Positions 1 through 7,651 are shown, numbered from the stretch's first letter. The stretch is DNA of 11,977 nt from Hyphomicrobiales bacterium (GCA_028865375.1 JAGWKJ010000040.1:1-11977), one strand, 5' to 3'. The notes: a model not told the origin generated them from the letters alone. Program-made: numbers and translations.

Positions 1-531
1 TGGATGGGTCGTCCTCAGGTAGTCGTCGAGCGCGGCCAGGGCGGCCTTGGTCGTCGGCGTCGCGAGCGCGCTCCGGTCCGGCTGGCCGGGCCGCGAGGCG
101 TGGCACTCGAAGCAGTCGACCTGCACCGCCGCATAGAGGTGGCAGGCGCGGCAGAAATGCCGCGGGTCGGCGGCGGTCACGGGCACGCCCTTCGAATCCT
201 TCACGACGTGGCACGACACGCATCCCGCGATGCTGAACTCCGGCGTGCGCACGCCCTGATAGACCGTCATGTCGCGCTTCATGTAAAGCAGCTTCATGTG
301 GTTGCGGCGCATGTAGGCGATGTCGCGGCCGCCGTGCGCCGCCCTCACCGTCGCCGCGTCGGCCGCGGACATCGGCGGCGGAGGTTCGATCGGCGAGACC
401 GCCGAGCGGGCGTCCCACAACGCCTTGGCGGTCGGCCCGTCGGCCGACGCCCTCGACGCCAAGCCCGACAGCGCGGCGAGCCCGAGGGCGACCGCCGCGG
501 CGGCCGCGCGCAGGAAGCGCCGTACCCTCAT
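1..531 (-). CDS. dsrJ: DsrJ, periplasmic triheme cytochrome c (3' end missing)
   Basis: Triheme cytochrome c subunit of the DsrMKJOP transmembrane complex, expected in the periplasm. Reading the minus strand from the ATG at 531 gives 177 codons with no stop before the window edge, so the C-terminus is outside. The N-terminus is a signal peptide: basic MRVRRFLR, a hydrophobic Ala/Leu stretch to about residue 25, and an ASA site near residue 30. Three haem-binding motifs are visible: CVSCH (104-108), CRACH (127-131) and CFECH (140-144). The segment YMRRNHMKLL (73-82) resembles the conserved DsrJ block before the first haem. No cysteine lies between the signal peptide and C104, although family members usually carry one there (the A. 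vinosum His/Cys haem ligand). The ATG overlaps the dsrL stop as ATGA, so the two are probably translationally coupled. The visible part is already somewhat longer than I recall for the family. Confidence 0.93.
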   Translation of the reverse strand, partial: MRVRRFLRAAAAAVALGLAALSGLASRASADGPTAKALWDARSAVSPIEPPPPMSAADAATVRAAHGGRDIAYMRRNHMKLLYMKRDMTVYQGVRTPEFSIAGCVSCHVVKDSKGVPVTAADPRHFCRACHLYAAVQVDCFECHASRPGQPDRSALATPTTKAALAALDDYLRTTHP

Positions 532-2483
532 TCGCCCAGCCCCATCTGGATGTAGCCCGTCGGGCAGACGTCCGCGCAGATGTGGCAGCCGATGCACTTC
601 GAATAGTCGGTGTAGACGTAGCGGCCGAGCGCGCGCTCTTTCTTGGGCACGCGCTGAACCGCGGTCTGCGGGCAGTAGATCACGCAATTGTCGCACTCGA
701 AGCACATGCCGCAACTCATGCAGCGCTGGCCTTCCTTCCTGGCCTGCTCCTCGGTGATCGCGCTCATGCGCTCGCTGAAGTCGCCGATCACGGCTTCCGC
801 GCCGACGTGGCGCTCCTGCCGTTTCGAGCGGCCGACGTAGCCGAAATGGCCGAGGTACAGGTCGTCGTGCGGGATGACCTGCGTCGCGCCGCGGTCCTCG
901 TAATTGTGCACGGCGAACTTCGCCGCCGAGGTGCCGCGCGTCTGCACGTGGTCGTAGGGCGAAGGCTCGAGGCCGCGCCGGTGCAGCTCGTCCAGCAGGT
1001 TGAACTGGTGGACGTCGACCTTGGGTCGCCGTTCCTCCAGCGAGCCGTGCAGGAAATGGTCGATCGTCTCGGCCGCGATGCGGCCGTGGCCGATCGCGGT
1101 GGTCAGCAGGTGCGGCCGCACGGCGTCGCCGCCGGCGAAGTGCTTGTCCTTCTTGCGCACCTTGTAGACTTGGTCGACCGCGATCGCGCCGCGCCCGCCG
1201 TCGAGCGGCTCCAGCCCGTCCGAAAGATCGGCCATCTGGCCGATCGCCGAGACGATCATGTCGCACTCGACCTCGAATTCCGAGCCTTCGACCTTGCTCG
1301 GCACGTTGCCCTTCATCGTGCATTCGCACATCCGGAGGGCGCGCGCGCGGCCGTCGGGCCCGAGCACGACCTCGAGCGGCATCACGCCGCCGCGGATCTC
1401 GACGCCCTCGCGCTTGGCGTCCTCGCGTTCGTGCTCGGCCGCCGTCATCTTCTCGACCGGGAACAGGGAGGTCAGCACGACCGTCACGCCGCTGCGCTCC
1501 AGCACGCCGGCGACGTCGTGCGCCTGGTAGCCGTGCTTGGCGGCGCCGGCGGCGTCGGTCGCGTGCGGGTTGGAGATGTGGCCGAGGCGGCGCGCCACCG
1601 AGGCGACGTCGATCGACGTGTCGCCGCCGCCCACCACCACGATGCGCTTGGCGGTCGAGAACACCCAGCCGCGGTTGAACGCGTCGAGGAACTCGACGCC
1701 GGTGATGCAATTGACCGCGTCGGCGCCGGGCACCGGCAGCGGCCTGCCCTTCTGCGCGCCGATCGCCCAGAAGATCGCGTCATAGTCGCGTTCGAGGTCG
1801 GCGATGGAGATGTCCTTGCCGACGCGCACGCCGAGGCGCTGTTCCACGCCGTCGAACGCGAAGATGCGGCCGATTTCCGCGTCCAGCATCTCGCGCGGCG
1901 TGCGGTAGCCGGGGATGCCGAAGCGCATCATGCCGCCCATCTTGTCCTGCGATTCGAACACGGTCGACGCGTGGCCGTGCATCCGCAGGAAATAGGCGGC
2001 CGTGAGCCCTGCCGGGCCGCCGCCGATCACGGCGACCTTCTTGCCGCCGAGCGCGGGCGCGGCCGGCAGCCGCGTCGCGTTCTCGATCGCCCAGTCGCCG
2101 ACATATTGCTCGACCGCGTTGATGCCGACGAAATCGTCGACCTCGTTGCGGTTGCATCCCGTCTCGCAGGGCGCCGGGCACACGCGGCCCATGGTGGCCG
2201 GGAACGGGTTGGCGCTCGCCATCCGGTCGAACGCGTAGCGCTGCCAAGGCATGTCCTTGACGGGGGGCTTGTCCATGCCGCGCGCGATCGACAGCCAGCC
2301 GCGGATGTCGTGGCCCGACGGGCACGAGCCCTGGCAGGGCGGCGCGCGGTGCACGTAGGTCGGGCACTTGTAGGACTTGTCGGCCTGGAAGATCTTGCTC
2401 GGGAGATCCTTCCAGTTCCACATCGTGTCGCCGTTTTCGAAGCGACGGTGCGTGAGTTTCGGTTCGTTCGCGCCTTCGGTCAT
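528..2483 (-). CDS. dsrL: DsrL, iron-sulfur flavoprotein NAD(P)H:acceptor oxidoreductase
   Basis: Cytoplasmic flavoprotein related to the small subunit of glutamate synthase. In sulfur oxidisers it accepts electrons from DsrAB and passes them to NAD(P)+. The protein has 651 residues, close to the family norm. In order: N-terminal Fe-S cysteines (C40, C50, C54, then C102, C106, C110); an FAD-binding GGGPAG at 154-159; a second Rossmann motif GGGDTS at 285-290 for NAD(P); and a C-terminal ferredoxin-like part with cysteines 588, 591, 594, 597, 600, 604 and then C630, C633, C636, C640. That C-terminal part distinguishes DsrL from plain GltD-like proteins. The ATG at 2483 lies 22 nt after the dsrK stop and has a GAGG-type ribosome site. 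The gene is typical of the oxidative pathway and argues against sulfate reduction. Confidence 0.96.
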   Translation of the reverse strand: MTEGANEPKLTHRRFENGDTMWNWKDLPSKIFQADKSYKCPTYVHRAPPCQGSCPSGHDIRGWLSIARGMDKPPVKDMPWQRYAFDRMASANPFPATMGRVCPAPCETGCNRNEVDDFVGINAVEQYVGDWAIENATRLPAAPALGGKKVAVIGGGPAGLTAAYFLRMHGHASTVFESQDKMGGMMRFGIPGYRTPREMLDAEIGRIFAFDGVEQRLGVRVGKDISIADLERDYDAIFWAIGAQKGRPLPVPGADAVNCITGVEFLDAFNRGWVFSTAKRIVVVGGGDTSIDVASVARRLGHISNPHATDAAGAAKHGYQAHDVAGVLERSGVTVVLTSLFPVEKMTAAEHEREDAKREGVEIRGGVMPLEVVLGPDGRARALRMCECTMKGNVPSKVEGSEFEVECDMIVSAIGQMADLSDGLEPLDGGRGAIAVDQVYKVRKKDKHFAGGDAVRPHLLTTAIGHGRIAAETIDHFLHGSLEERRPKVDVHQFNLLDELHRRGLEPSPYDHVQTRGTSAAKFAVHNYEDRGATQVIPHDDLYLGHFGYVGRSKRQERHVGAEAVIGDFSERMSAITEEQARKEGQRCMSCGMCFECDNCVIYCPQTAVQRVPKKERALGRYVYTDYSKCIGCHICADVCPTGYIQMGLGE

Positions 2484-2505
2484 GTCCGCCTCGCTCCGGT
2501 GCCTG

Positions 2506-4050
2506 TCAGCCCGCCGACTTGCGTCGGGCGTCGTATTCCTCGGCCTGCCGCGAGCCCGTGAGCAGGATCGCGTTCGAGACCATCTGGTGCACGCTGACGA
2601 TCGCCTCGCGATCGAAGCCGTACATCGGCAGCACCTTGGAGAACTGCGCCTTGCAGATCGCGCAGATCGCCGCCATGTGCGTCACGCCGTGCTCTTCGGC
2701 GACCTCCTGCAGCGCGCGCATGCGCGGCTGCGCGCCCTTGGCGCGGACGTCCATCAGTTCGTCGGTGAGCAGGCCGCCGCCGCCGCCGCAGCAGAAGGTC
2801 TTCTCGCGCGTGGTCTCCGGCGCCATGTCGAAGAAGTGGTTGCAGGTCGCGCGCAGCACCGCTCGCGGGATCTCGAACTGCCCGCCCGGCGCATCGCCCA
2901 TGCGCGAGGCGCGCGCGACGTTGCAGCTGTCGTGGAACGTGAGGCGGAAGGAATCGTTGGCGGCCTTGTCGAAACGGAGTTTGCCGGCTTCGATCAGGTC
3001 GTTGGTGAACTCGCAGATGTGCTGCGGCACGGGATAGGCCGGGTCGAGGAAGTCGAACGGCCCCGCCAGCGTGTCGAGGAAACTGTAGGCGACGCGCCAG
3101 GCGTGCCCGCATTCGCCGAACACCAGCCGCTTCACGCCGAGATCCTGCGCCGCCTTGCGGATGCGCAGGGCGACCTTCTTCATGTTCTCCTGCGAGCCGA
3201 CGAACATTCCGAAGTTCGCCGCTTCCGAGGCGTAGGTCGACAGCGTCCAGCTCACGCCCGCCTCGTGGAACACCTTGGCGTAACCGATCAGGCCTTCCAT
3301 GTGCGGGGAGGCGAAGAAGTCGGCGCTCGGCGTGACGAGCAACACGTCTGCGCCCTTGACGTCGAGCGGCAGCTTCACCGGGACGCCGGTCTCTTCCTCG
3401 ATCTCGTCCTCGAGGCCCGCCAGCGTCGCCTTCAGCGCCTTGGGCGGCAGGCCGAGGTTGTTGCCGACCGAGAACACCTTGCCGATGATCTCGTTCGAGT
3501 ATTTCTGCCCCATGCCGATCGTGTCCATGATGTCGCGCGCGGCCATGGATATCTCGGCGGTGTCGATGCCATAGGGGCAGAACACCGAGCAGCGGCGGCA
3601 CTGGGAGCACTGGTGGAAGTAGCTGTACCAATCGGCGAGGACGTCCTTGGTCAGGTCCTCGGCGCCCACCAGCCACGGCACGACCTTGCCGGCCCAAGTG
3701 AAGTGGCGGCGGTAGACCTTGCGCAGCAGGTCCTGGCGGGCGACCGGCATGTTCTTGGGGTCGCCGGTGCCCAGGAAGTAGTGGCACTTGTCGGTGCAGG
3801 CGCCGCATTTCACGCACGAGTCGAGATAGACGCGCAGCGCGCGCGAGTTCTCCAGCAGCTCGCCCAACCGGAAGATCGCCTTGTCGTGCCAGTCCTCGAC
3901 CAGCTCTCCGGGAAAGCCGAGCGCGGCCTGGTGGGCGGGGCCGGCGGCGAACGGCTTGGAATTCGCCATCGCGCCGCAGGCGAGCGTGGGAATCTCGATC
4001 GGATCGCCGTGGACCTCGGCCTTGGGATCGAAACCGGTGACGGCCGCCAT
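2506..4050 (-). CDS. dsrK: DsrK, HdrD-like iron-sulfur subunit of DsrMKJOP
   Basis: Catalytic Fe-S subunit of the DsrMKJOP complex, related to heterodisulfide reductase HdrD, on the cytoplasmic side. It is thought to act on the DsrC disulfide or trisulfide. It has 514 residues. Two classical [4Fe-4S] motifs are present: C79/C82/C85/C89 and C148/C151/C154/C158. Cysteines of the CCG-type region that binds the catalytic non-cubane cluster follow: GECGH at C314, HDSC at C376, CCGGGGG at C420-C421, and C463/C466. An open frame continues upstream to 4167, but the ATG at 4050 is chosen because it has an AGGAGG Shine-Dalgarno (4057-4062) and the residues before it resemble shadow translation of dsrM. 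That AGGAGG overlaps the dsrM stop TAG (4061-4063), so K and M are likely coupled. Confidence 0.96.
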   Translation of the reverse strand: MAAVTGFDPKAEVHGDPIEIPTLACGAMANSKPFAAGPAHQAALGFPGELVEDWHDKAIFRLGELLENSRALRVYLDSCVKCGACTDKCHYFLGTGDPKNMPVARQDLLRKVYRRHFTWAGKVVPWLVGAEDLTKDVLADWYSYFHQCSQCRRCSVFCPYGIDTAEISMAARDIMDTIGMGQKYSNEIIGKVFSVGNNLGLPPKALKATLAGLEDEIEEETGVPVKLPLDVKGADVLLVTPSADFFASPHMEGLIGYAKVFHEAGVSWTLSTYASEAANFGMFVGSQENMKKVALRIRKAAQDLGVKRLVFGECGHAWRVAYSFLDTLAGPFDFLDPAYPVPQHICEFTNDLIEAGKLRFDKAANDSFRLTFHDSCNVARASRMGDAPGGQFEIPRAVLRATCNHFFDMAPETTREKTFCCGGGGGLLTDELMDVRAKGAQPRMRALQEVAEEHGVTHMAAICAICKAQFSKVLPMYGFDREAIVSVHQMVSNAILLTGSRQAEEYDARRKSAG

Positions 4051-4060
4051 CGTCGTCCTC

Positions 4061-4792
4061 CTAGGCCTTCGACGCGGGCTTGAGCAACGCGGACCGCGAA
4101 ACGAAGCGCCGCTCGCGCGTGTCGTCGGGCTGGTTGCGCGACGGGCTGAAGAAGACGCCCGGCGCATGCAGCAGCTTCGAGAACGGGAACACGACCATCA
4201 GCGTCGCGACGAGCGAGAGATGGACCAGCAGCACGGGGTCGCCCGGCAGCGGCTCGACGCGCAACCGCATCAAGCCGAGGAAGAACGTCTTCAACGCCAC
4301 GATGTCGGTGTGCGCGAGGTATTTCATCGCCAGGCCGCTCACCGTGATCGCGACCAGCAGCGCGAGCATGAGGTGGTCGGACGGGCCCGTGATGTAGCGG
4401 ATGCGCTCGACGACGAAGCGGCGGCCCCACAGCGCGAACAGGCCGGCGGCCATCGGGAAGCCCGCCAGCACGCCGATCGGCTGTTCGAGCACGACCGGCC
4501 ACGGCACCGGTTGCAGGAAATAGCGCAGGTGCTGGACGAGCGTCGCCAGCATCGCGGCGTGGAACACCCAGCCGAACGCCCAGGTCCACTTGTTGGCCTT
4601 GAACAGGCTCTGGAACAGCACGACCTCGCCCGCCAGCCGCACGGCGACGCCGGCGTGCGTCGTCGGCGCGGGCGTGGTGGGGATCCTCAGCGCCGCGGGG
4701 GTCTTCGCGTACAGCCGGATGCGATACGCCAGTCCGCCCGCGAGGACGAACGACGCCACATAGAACACAGCCGCGAAAATCCCCGAACGCAT
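4061..4792 (-). CDS. dsrM: DsrM, membrane cytochrome b subunit of DsrMKJOP
   Basis: NarI-like membrane cytochrome b that links DsrK to the quinone pool. From the ATG at 4792 it has 243 residues. About five membrane segments can be read: one near the N-terminus (from SGIFAAVFYV), one with WVFHAAMLATLVQH, one around GVLAGFPMAAGLFAL, one around HLMLALLVAITVSGLAM, and one with VLLVHLSLVATLMVVF. Histidines in the second segment (FHAA, VQH) and in the last two (SDHLML, LVHLS) are likely haem b ligands. A second ATG in frame lies 15 nt upstream at 4807, but the GGGAGG sequence (4798-4803) sits between the two ATGs and is correctly spaced only for 4792. The short length is, as I recall, normal for sulfur-oxidiser DsrM. 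Confidence 0.93.
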   Translation of the reverse strand: MRSGIFAAVFYVASFVLAGGLAYRIRLYAKTPAALRIPTTPAPTTHAGVAVRLAGEVVLFQSLFKANKWTWAFGWVFHAAMLATLVQHLRYFLQPVPWPVVLEQPIGVLAGFPMAAGLFALWGRRFVVERIRYITGPSDHLMLALLVAITVSGLAMKYLAHTDIVALKTFFLGLMRLRVEPLPGDPVLLVHLSLVATLMVVFPFSKLLHAPGVFFSPSRNQPDDTRERRFVSRSALLKPASKA

Positions 4793-4797
4793 CCGTT

Positions 4798-4803
4798 CCT
4801 CCC
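4798..4803 (-). promoter_or_regulatory. Shine-Dalgarno of dsrM that decides the second ATG
   Basis: On the minus strand GGGAGG lies between the ATG at 4807 and the ATG at 4792, spaced 5 nt from the latter. It therefore favours 4792 as the real start. Confidence 0.7.
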
Positions 4804-4849
4804 GCATGGCGCCGCGCCAAGGCCGTCCGCCGAGGCGCGCGCCGCCCGG

Positions 4850-4877
4850 CCGGCCGGCCCCGCTGGGGGCCGGCCGG
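4850..4877. other. Strong GC hairpin in the dsrC-dsrM gap
   Basis: Arms CCGGCCGGCCCC (4850-4861) and GGGGCCGGCCGG (4866-4877) form a perfect 12-bp, all-GC stem with a 4-nt loop. It is the strongest hairpin noticed in the window. It sits between dsrC and dsrM and could attenuate transcription or protect the upstream dsrC mRNA from 3' decay. No T-run follows on the minus strand. Confidence 0.6.
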
Positions 4878-4927
4878 AGTTCATTGGGCGGGGTCCGCCG
4901 TCCGGCCGTCCCCGCTTGGGCCGTCGC

Positions 4928-4947
4928 GCCCGGTCTGCGCGCCGGGC
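4928..4947. other. Short hairpin directly after dsrC
   Basis: Arms GCCCGG (4928-4933) and CCGGGC (4942-4947) give a 6-bp stem with an 8-nt loop, 7 nt after the dsrC stop. It is weaker than the neighbouring hairpin at 4850-4877. In GC-rich DNA it may be chance. Confidence 0.3.
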
Positions 4948-4954
4948 CTACGCG

Positions 4955-5299
4955 TCAGACGCAGCCGGTCGGCTTGGGAAGGCCGGCGATCTTGCAGGCC
5001 TGCTTGGCGGGACCGTAAGGGAACAGGGCGTAGAGCGCCTTCTGGTCGCCCTTGTCCTTGCCGTATTTCTTCGTCATTTCCTTCACGAGGATGCGGACCG
5101 CCGGGGCGATCTGGTATTCCTCGTAATAGTCGCGCAGGAAGTTCACGACTTCCCAGTGCTCGTCGGACATGTCGAGGTTCTCGCTCTTGGCGATCACGCT
5201 CGCGAGCTCCGGCGTCCACTGGTGGATGTCGGAGAGATAGCCCTCTTCGTCGTGGTCGATCGTCTGGCCGTTCACTTCGTAGGCGGTGGCGGTGGTCAT
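4955..5299 (-). CDS. dsrC: DsrC, sulfur-carrier protein
   Basis: Small cytoplasmic sulfur carrier and substrate of the DsrAB/DsrMK system (DsrC/TusE/RspA family). It has 114 residues. The flexible C-terminal arm has both hallmark cysteines, C102 and the penultimate C113, spaced CX10C. This identifies true DsrC and not TusE-like relatives that keep only the last one. DsrEFH loads sulfur on C113; the persulfide or trisulfide form is oxidised through DsrMKJOP and sulfite is released at DsrAB. The ATG at 5299 is preceded by CAGGAGAACCAC, a good ribosome site. It lies 42 nt after dsrH and is followed by a 162-nt gap with two hairpins before dsrM, which may let dsrC transcript accumulate separately from the downstream membrane genes. 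Confidence 0.97.
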   Translation of the reverse strand: MTTATAYEVNGQTIDHDEEGYLSDIHQWTPELASVIAKSENLDMSDEHWEVVNFLRDYYEEYQIAPAVRILVKEMTKKYGKDKGDQKALYALFPYGPAKQACKIAGLPKPTGCV

Positions 5300-5341
5300 G
5301 TGGTTCTCCTGTCGATCCTGTGTTCGTTGGTTCGCGGCGGG

Positions 5342-5650
5342 TCAGAGCCAGGCGCAGACGCGGTCCGCGTCGGCGGCCAAGTCGACGAAGCCGGAATAGT
5401 CGACCGTCTTCACGGCCTCCACGACGTCCTCGCCCTTGATGCCGCGGGCGGCGAGGTCGGGCGCGAGGGCGTAGATCGCGCAGGTCGCCGCCTTTTCGGC
5501 CAGCGCCTTGGCGAACGCAGAGCCCTTGCGCGCCCCGATCACCGCGTCTTCGCAGAGCAGCACGCCGTCGCCGCCGGCGGCGCGTTCGAGGCAAGTGGCG
5601 AGCGAATTGCGCTCGAAGGGGGACTTGTTGACGGTGTGCAGCGTCGGCAT
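5342..5650 (-). CDS. dsrH: DsrH, TusB-like sulfur-transfer subunit
   Basis: Subunit of the cytoplasmic DsrE2F2H2 hexamer, homologous to TusB, which relays sulfur from a donor such as TusA towards DsrC. It has 102 residues, usual for the family. Cys20 matches the conserved DsrH cysteine of A. vinosum; further cysteines are at 33, 57 and 99. The ATG at 5650 lies 10 nt after the dsrF stop. The sequence TGAGGGAA supplies both the dsrF stop and the dsrH ribosome site, which indicates tight coupling of F and H. Its position between dsrF and dsrC is canonical. Confidence 0.93.
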   Translation of the reverse strand: MPTLHTVNKSPFERNSLATCLERAAGGDGVLLCEDAVIGARKGSAFAKALAEKAATCAIYALAPDLAARGIKGEDVVEAVKTVDYSGFVDLAADADRVCAWL

Positions 5651-5660
5651 GTCGGTTCCC

Positions 5661-6074
5661 TCAAAAGCTCAGGACGACGTCGCTGGCGGCGATCAGCTCG
5701 GCCATCGCCGCCTTGTCGACCACGGCGATGGACGGCTTCTCGGCCCAGTCCTCGTCCTCGTCCTCCCAGACGATCGGCATCAGGTCGGATTCCTTGAGGC
5801 CGCGCGCCTCGAGCGACTCGCGCTCGACGAACAGCTTGCGGACCTCGAAGTCGCCGAGAGCGCGATAGGTCTTCGAGAAGTTCTTCATGCCGATGCCGGC
5901 GGTGTCCTGGCCCTCGACGAGCTGGTAGACGCCGTCGTCGAGGAATGCGAGCGACACGTCCTGTTCGAACGCGGCGCCGATCAGCACCACTTCCAGCGAC
6001 TCGAGCGCGTAGACCGACCCGTAGGGGGCGCGGCGGTTGAGATACAGGAACTTCTTGCGGGATTTCTCGGACAT
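5661..6074 (-). CDS. dsrF: DsrF, TusC-like subunit of DsrEFH
   Basis: TusC-like subunit of the DsrEFH sulfurtransferase. It has 137 residues. The N-terminal KFLYLNRRAPYGS and the block GVYQLVEGQDTAGIGMKNF closely match the family. The protein has no cysteine at all, consistent with DsrF being structural and not a sulfur-binding subunit. The C-terminal region has an acidic stretch (WEDEDEDW). An open frame extends upstream to 6245 inside dsrE, but the ATG at 6074 is the start that matches family N-termini. Its GAGG ribosome site overlaps the TGA stop of dsrE (6083-6085), the same arrangement as at the F-H junction. Confidence 0.95.
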   Translation of the reverse strand: MSEKSRKKFLYLNRRAPYGSVYALESLEVVLIGAAFEQDVSLAFLDDGVYQLVEGQDTAGIGMKNFSKTYRALGDFEVRKLFVERESLEARGLKESDLMPIVWEDEDEDWAEKPSIAVVDKAAMAELIAASDVVLSF

Positions 6075-6082
6075 CGCTCGCC

Positions 6083-6475
6083 TCAATCGCCGAAGGTGAC
6101 GAGGCGGTCGGCCTGGATGCCGGCCTCGATCAATTGCCCGAGCCCCGAGATGCGGAACCCCGGCGCGATGTTGTCGCCGTCCTTGCCCTGCCGCTTCGCC
6201 TCGTCGGCATCGAGGATGCCGCGGCGCTGCGCCGCCGCGATGCACACGACGAGGTCGAGCTCGTGCTCGGCGGCGAGCTCGCTCCAGAGCTTCTGCAGGT
6301 TGCGGTCGTCCTGCGGCGGCACGGTGTAGCGCGTCGCGTTGTTGACGCCGTCATGATAGAAGAACACGCGGAAGATCTCGTGGCCCTTCGCCAGCGCCGC
6401 CTTGGCGAACTGCCAAGCGCTGTCGGACGCCTGGTGCGTGTAAGGGCCTTCATTGACGACGATTGCGAAGCGCAA
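6083..6475 (-). CDS. dsrE: DsrE, TusD-like sulfur-accepting subunit of DsrEFH (TTG start)
   Basis: Sulfur-accepting subunit of DsrEFH, homologous to TusD. The start is taken as TTG at 6475, giving 130 residues. With this start the protein begins MRFAIVVNEGPYTHQASDSA, like known DsrE, and the active cysteine in DLVVCIAAAQRRGI falls exactly at residue 78, the A. vinosum number (Cys78, persulfide-carrying). A GGGGAGG Shine-Dalgarno (6482-6488) ends 6 nt before the TTG. The in-frame GTG at 6490 overlaps that Shine-Dalgarno and has no site of its own, so I reject it. A 96-nt gap with a GC hairpin separates it from dsrB. Together with dsrF and dsrH it is a strong marker of the oxidative pathway. 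Confidence 0.95.
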   Translation of the reverse strand: MRFAIVVNEGPYTHQASDSAWQFAKAALAKGHEIFRVFFYHDGVNNATRYTVPPQDDRNLQKLWSELAAEHELDLVVCIAAAQRRGILDADEAKRQGKDGDNIAPGFRISGLGQLIEAGIQADRLVTFGD

Positions 6476-6481
6476 TGCTGT

Positions 6482-6488
6482 CCTCCCC
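6482..6488 (-). promoter_or_regulatory. Shine-Dalgarno of dsrE that decides the TTG start
   Basis: On the minus strand GGGGAGG ends 6 nt before TTG at 6475. No other start codon in frame is correctly placed for it. Confidence 0.75.
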
Positions 6489-6542
6489 ACTTGTTTCCCC
6501 GATGCGCCCCCGCCGTCTTCCGCGGCGCCGCGCCTCTCGCGC

Positions 6543-6564
6543 GCCGGCCCTTCGCGGGGCCGGC
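6543..6564. other. GC hairpin just after dsrB
   Basis: Arms GCCGGCCC (6543-6550) and GGGCCGGC (6557-6564) form a perfect 8-bp stem with a 6-nt loop. It starts 7 nt after the dsrB stop in the transcript. It lacks a T-run, so readthrough into dsrEFH is expected. Confidence 0.55.
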
Positions 6565-6571
6565 CGCCGCT

Positions 6572-7651
6572 TCAGAAGTGAACGTGCGCCGACATGTTCA
6601 TGGTCTTGCGTGCGCCGGTCCACGTGTCGAGATGGTGCTTGGTGAAGGCGAAGCGCGTCAGCTCGAAGAAGCGCGGCCAGCCGATGCGGTCGATCCACTC
6701 GCCCATGCGCTCGTAATGGCGGCCGTGTTCCTTGTAGGCGGACAGGATCGTGCGCACGACCTCGGACACCTCGGGCCAGTGCGGCGCGTTGTTGGGCAGG
6801 TTGGCGACCACCAGCTTGTGGAAGGTCGGTTTCGAGCGCGCGTTCGAGTGCTTGCCGCCGACCCACACCGCGATCTTGGTCGATTCGGCGCTGTTGATCT
6901 GCATAGGCGGGCACGGCGGGTAGCATGCGCCGCAGCACACGCACTTCTTCTCGTCGACTTCCAGCGAGGGCACGCCGTTGACCATCGCGGGGCGGATGGC
7001 CGCCACCGGGCAGCGCGCGACGACGGCAGGGCGCTCGCAGACCTTGTTGACGAGGTCGTGGTTGATCTTCGGCGGCTTGGTGTATTGCACGTTGATCGAG
7101 ATGTCGCCCTGCCCGCCGCAGTTGATCTGGCAGCACGAGGTCGTGATGCGCACGCGGTTGGGCATCTCCTCGTGCGTGAACTCATGGTGCATCATGTCCA
7201 TGAGGTTCTTCACGACGCCCGAGGCGTCGGTGCCCGGGATGTCGCAGTGCAGCCAGCCCTGGGTGTGCGAGATCATCGACACCGAGTTGCCGGTGCCGCC
7301 CACCGGGAAGCCGTGCCGTCCGAGCTCGTCGATCAGCGGCTGGACCTTGCTCTCGGCGCTCAGCATGAACTCGATGTTCGAGCGCGTGGTGAAGCGGACG
7401 TGGCCCTCCGCGAACCGGTCGGCGATGTCGCACAGGGTGCGGATCGTGTAGACGTCCATCTGCCGCTGGGTGCCGGCGCGCACCGTCCAGACCTCGTCGC
7501 CGCCCTTGGCGACGTGGTGCAGCACGCCGGGGCGCGGTCGGTCGTGCCAGGCCCATGCGCCGTAGTTCTTCCTCAACACCGGATGCATCAGCGGCATCGG
7601 ATCGGGCACGCCGACCTCGTCGGGACGGCGCATCTGCGCGGGTGCGTCCAT
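6572..7651 (-). CDS. dsrB: DsrB, reverse dissimilatory sulfite reductase beta subunit
   Basis: Beta subunit of cytoplasmic DsrAB, which here should run oxidatively and produce sulfite from DsrC-bound sulfur. It has 359 residues, normal for the family. The siroheme-coupled [4Fe-4S] cluster is signalled by C136 and by CCQINC (C173, C174, C178). The inserted ferredoxin domain shows CVCCGACYPPC (C237, C240, C243, C247) with C214 upstream. The N-terminal block VPDPMPLMHPV and the segment NYGAWAWHDRP are typical of DsrB. The ATG at 7651 has a GGGAGG ribosome site 9 nt upstream. It follows dsrA after a 92-nt gap that holds a hairpin. Confidence 0.98.
   Translation of the reverse strand: MDAPAQMRRPDEVGVPDPMPLMHPVLRKNYGAWAWHDRPRPGVLHHVAKGGDEVWTVRAGTQRQMDVYTIRTLCDIADRFAEGHVRFTTRSNIEFMLSAESKVQPLIDELGRHGFPVGGTGNSVSMISHTQGWLHCDIPGTDASGVVKNLMDMMHHEFTHEEMPNRVRITTSCCQINCGGQGDISINVQYTKPPKINHDLVNKVCERPAVVARCPVAAIRPAMVNGVPSLEVDEKKCVCCGACYPPCPPMQINSAESTKIAVWVGGKHSNARSKPTFHKLVVANLPNNAPHWPEVSEVVRTILSAYKEHGRHYERMGEWIDRIGWPRFFELTRFAFTKHHLDTWTGARKTMNMSAHVHF

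Noticed and set aside
582..2561. A 659-codon open frame on the plus strand opposite dsrL
   Set aside because: It is antisense to a clear DsrL with all motifs. Its composition is Arg/Ala/Val/His-rich as expected from reading GC-rich coding DNA backwards, and it matches no domain I know.
4850..4877. Intrinsic terminator after dsrC
   Set aside because: The stem is strong, but no T-run follows in the direction of dsr transcription and the downstream dsrMKLJ genes need readthrough.
2377..5797. Long plus-strand frames opposite dsrK, dsrM, dsrC and dsrH
   Set aside because: They cross several real genes and intergenic gaps, have low-complexity Arg/Ala/His content, and are explained by high GC third positions of the minus-strand genes.
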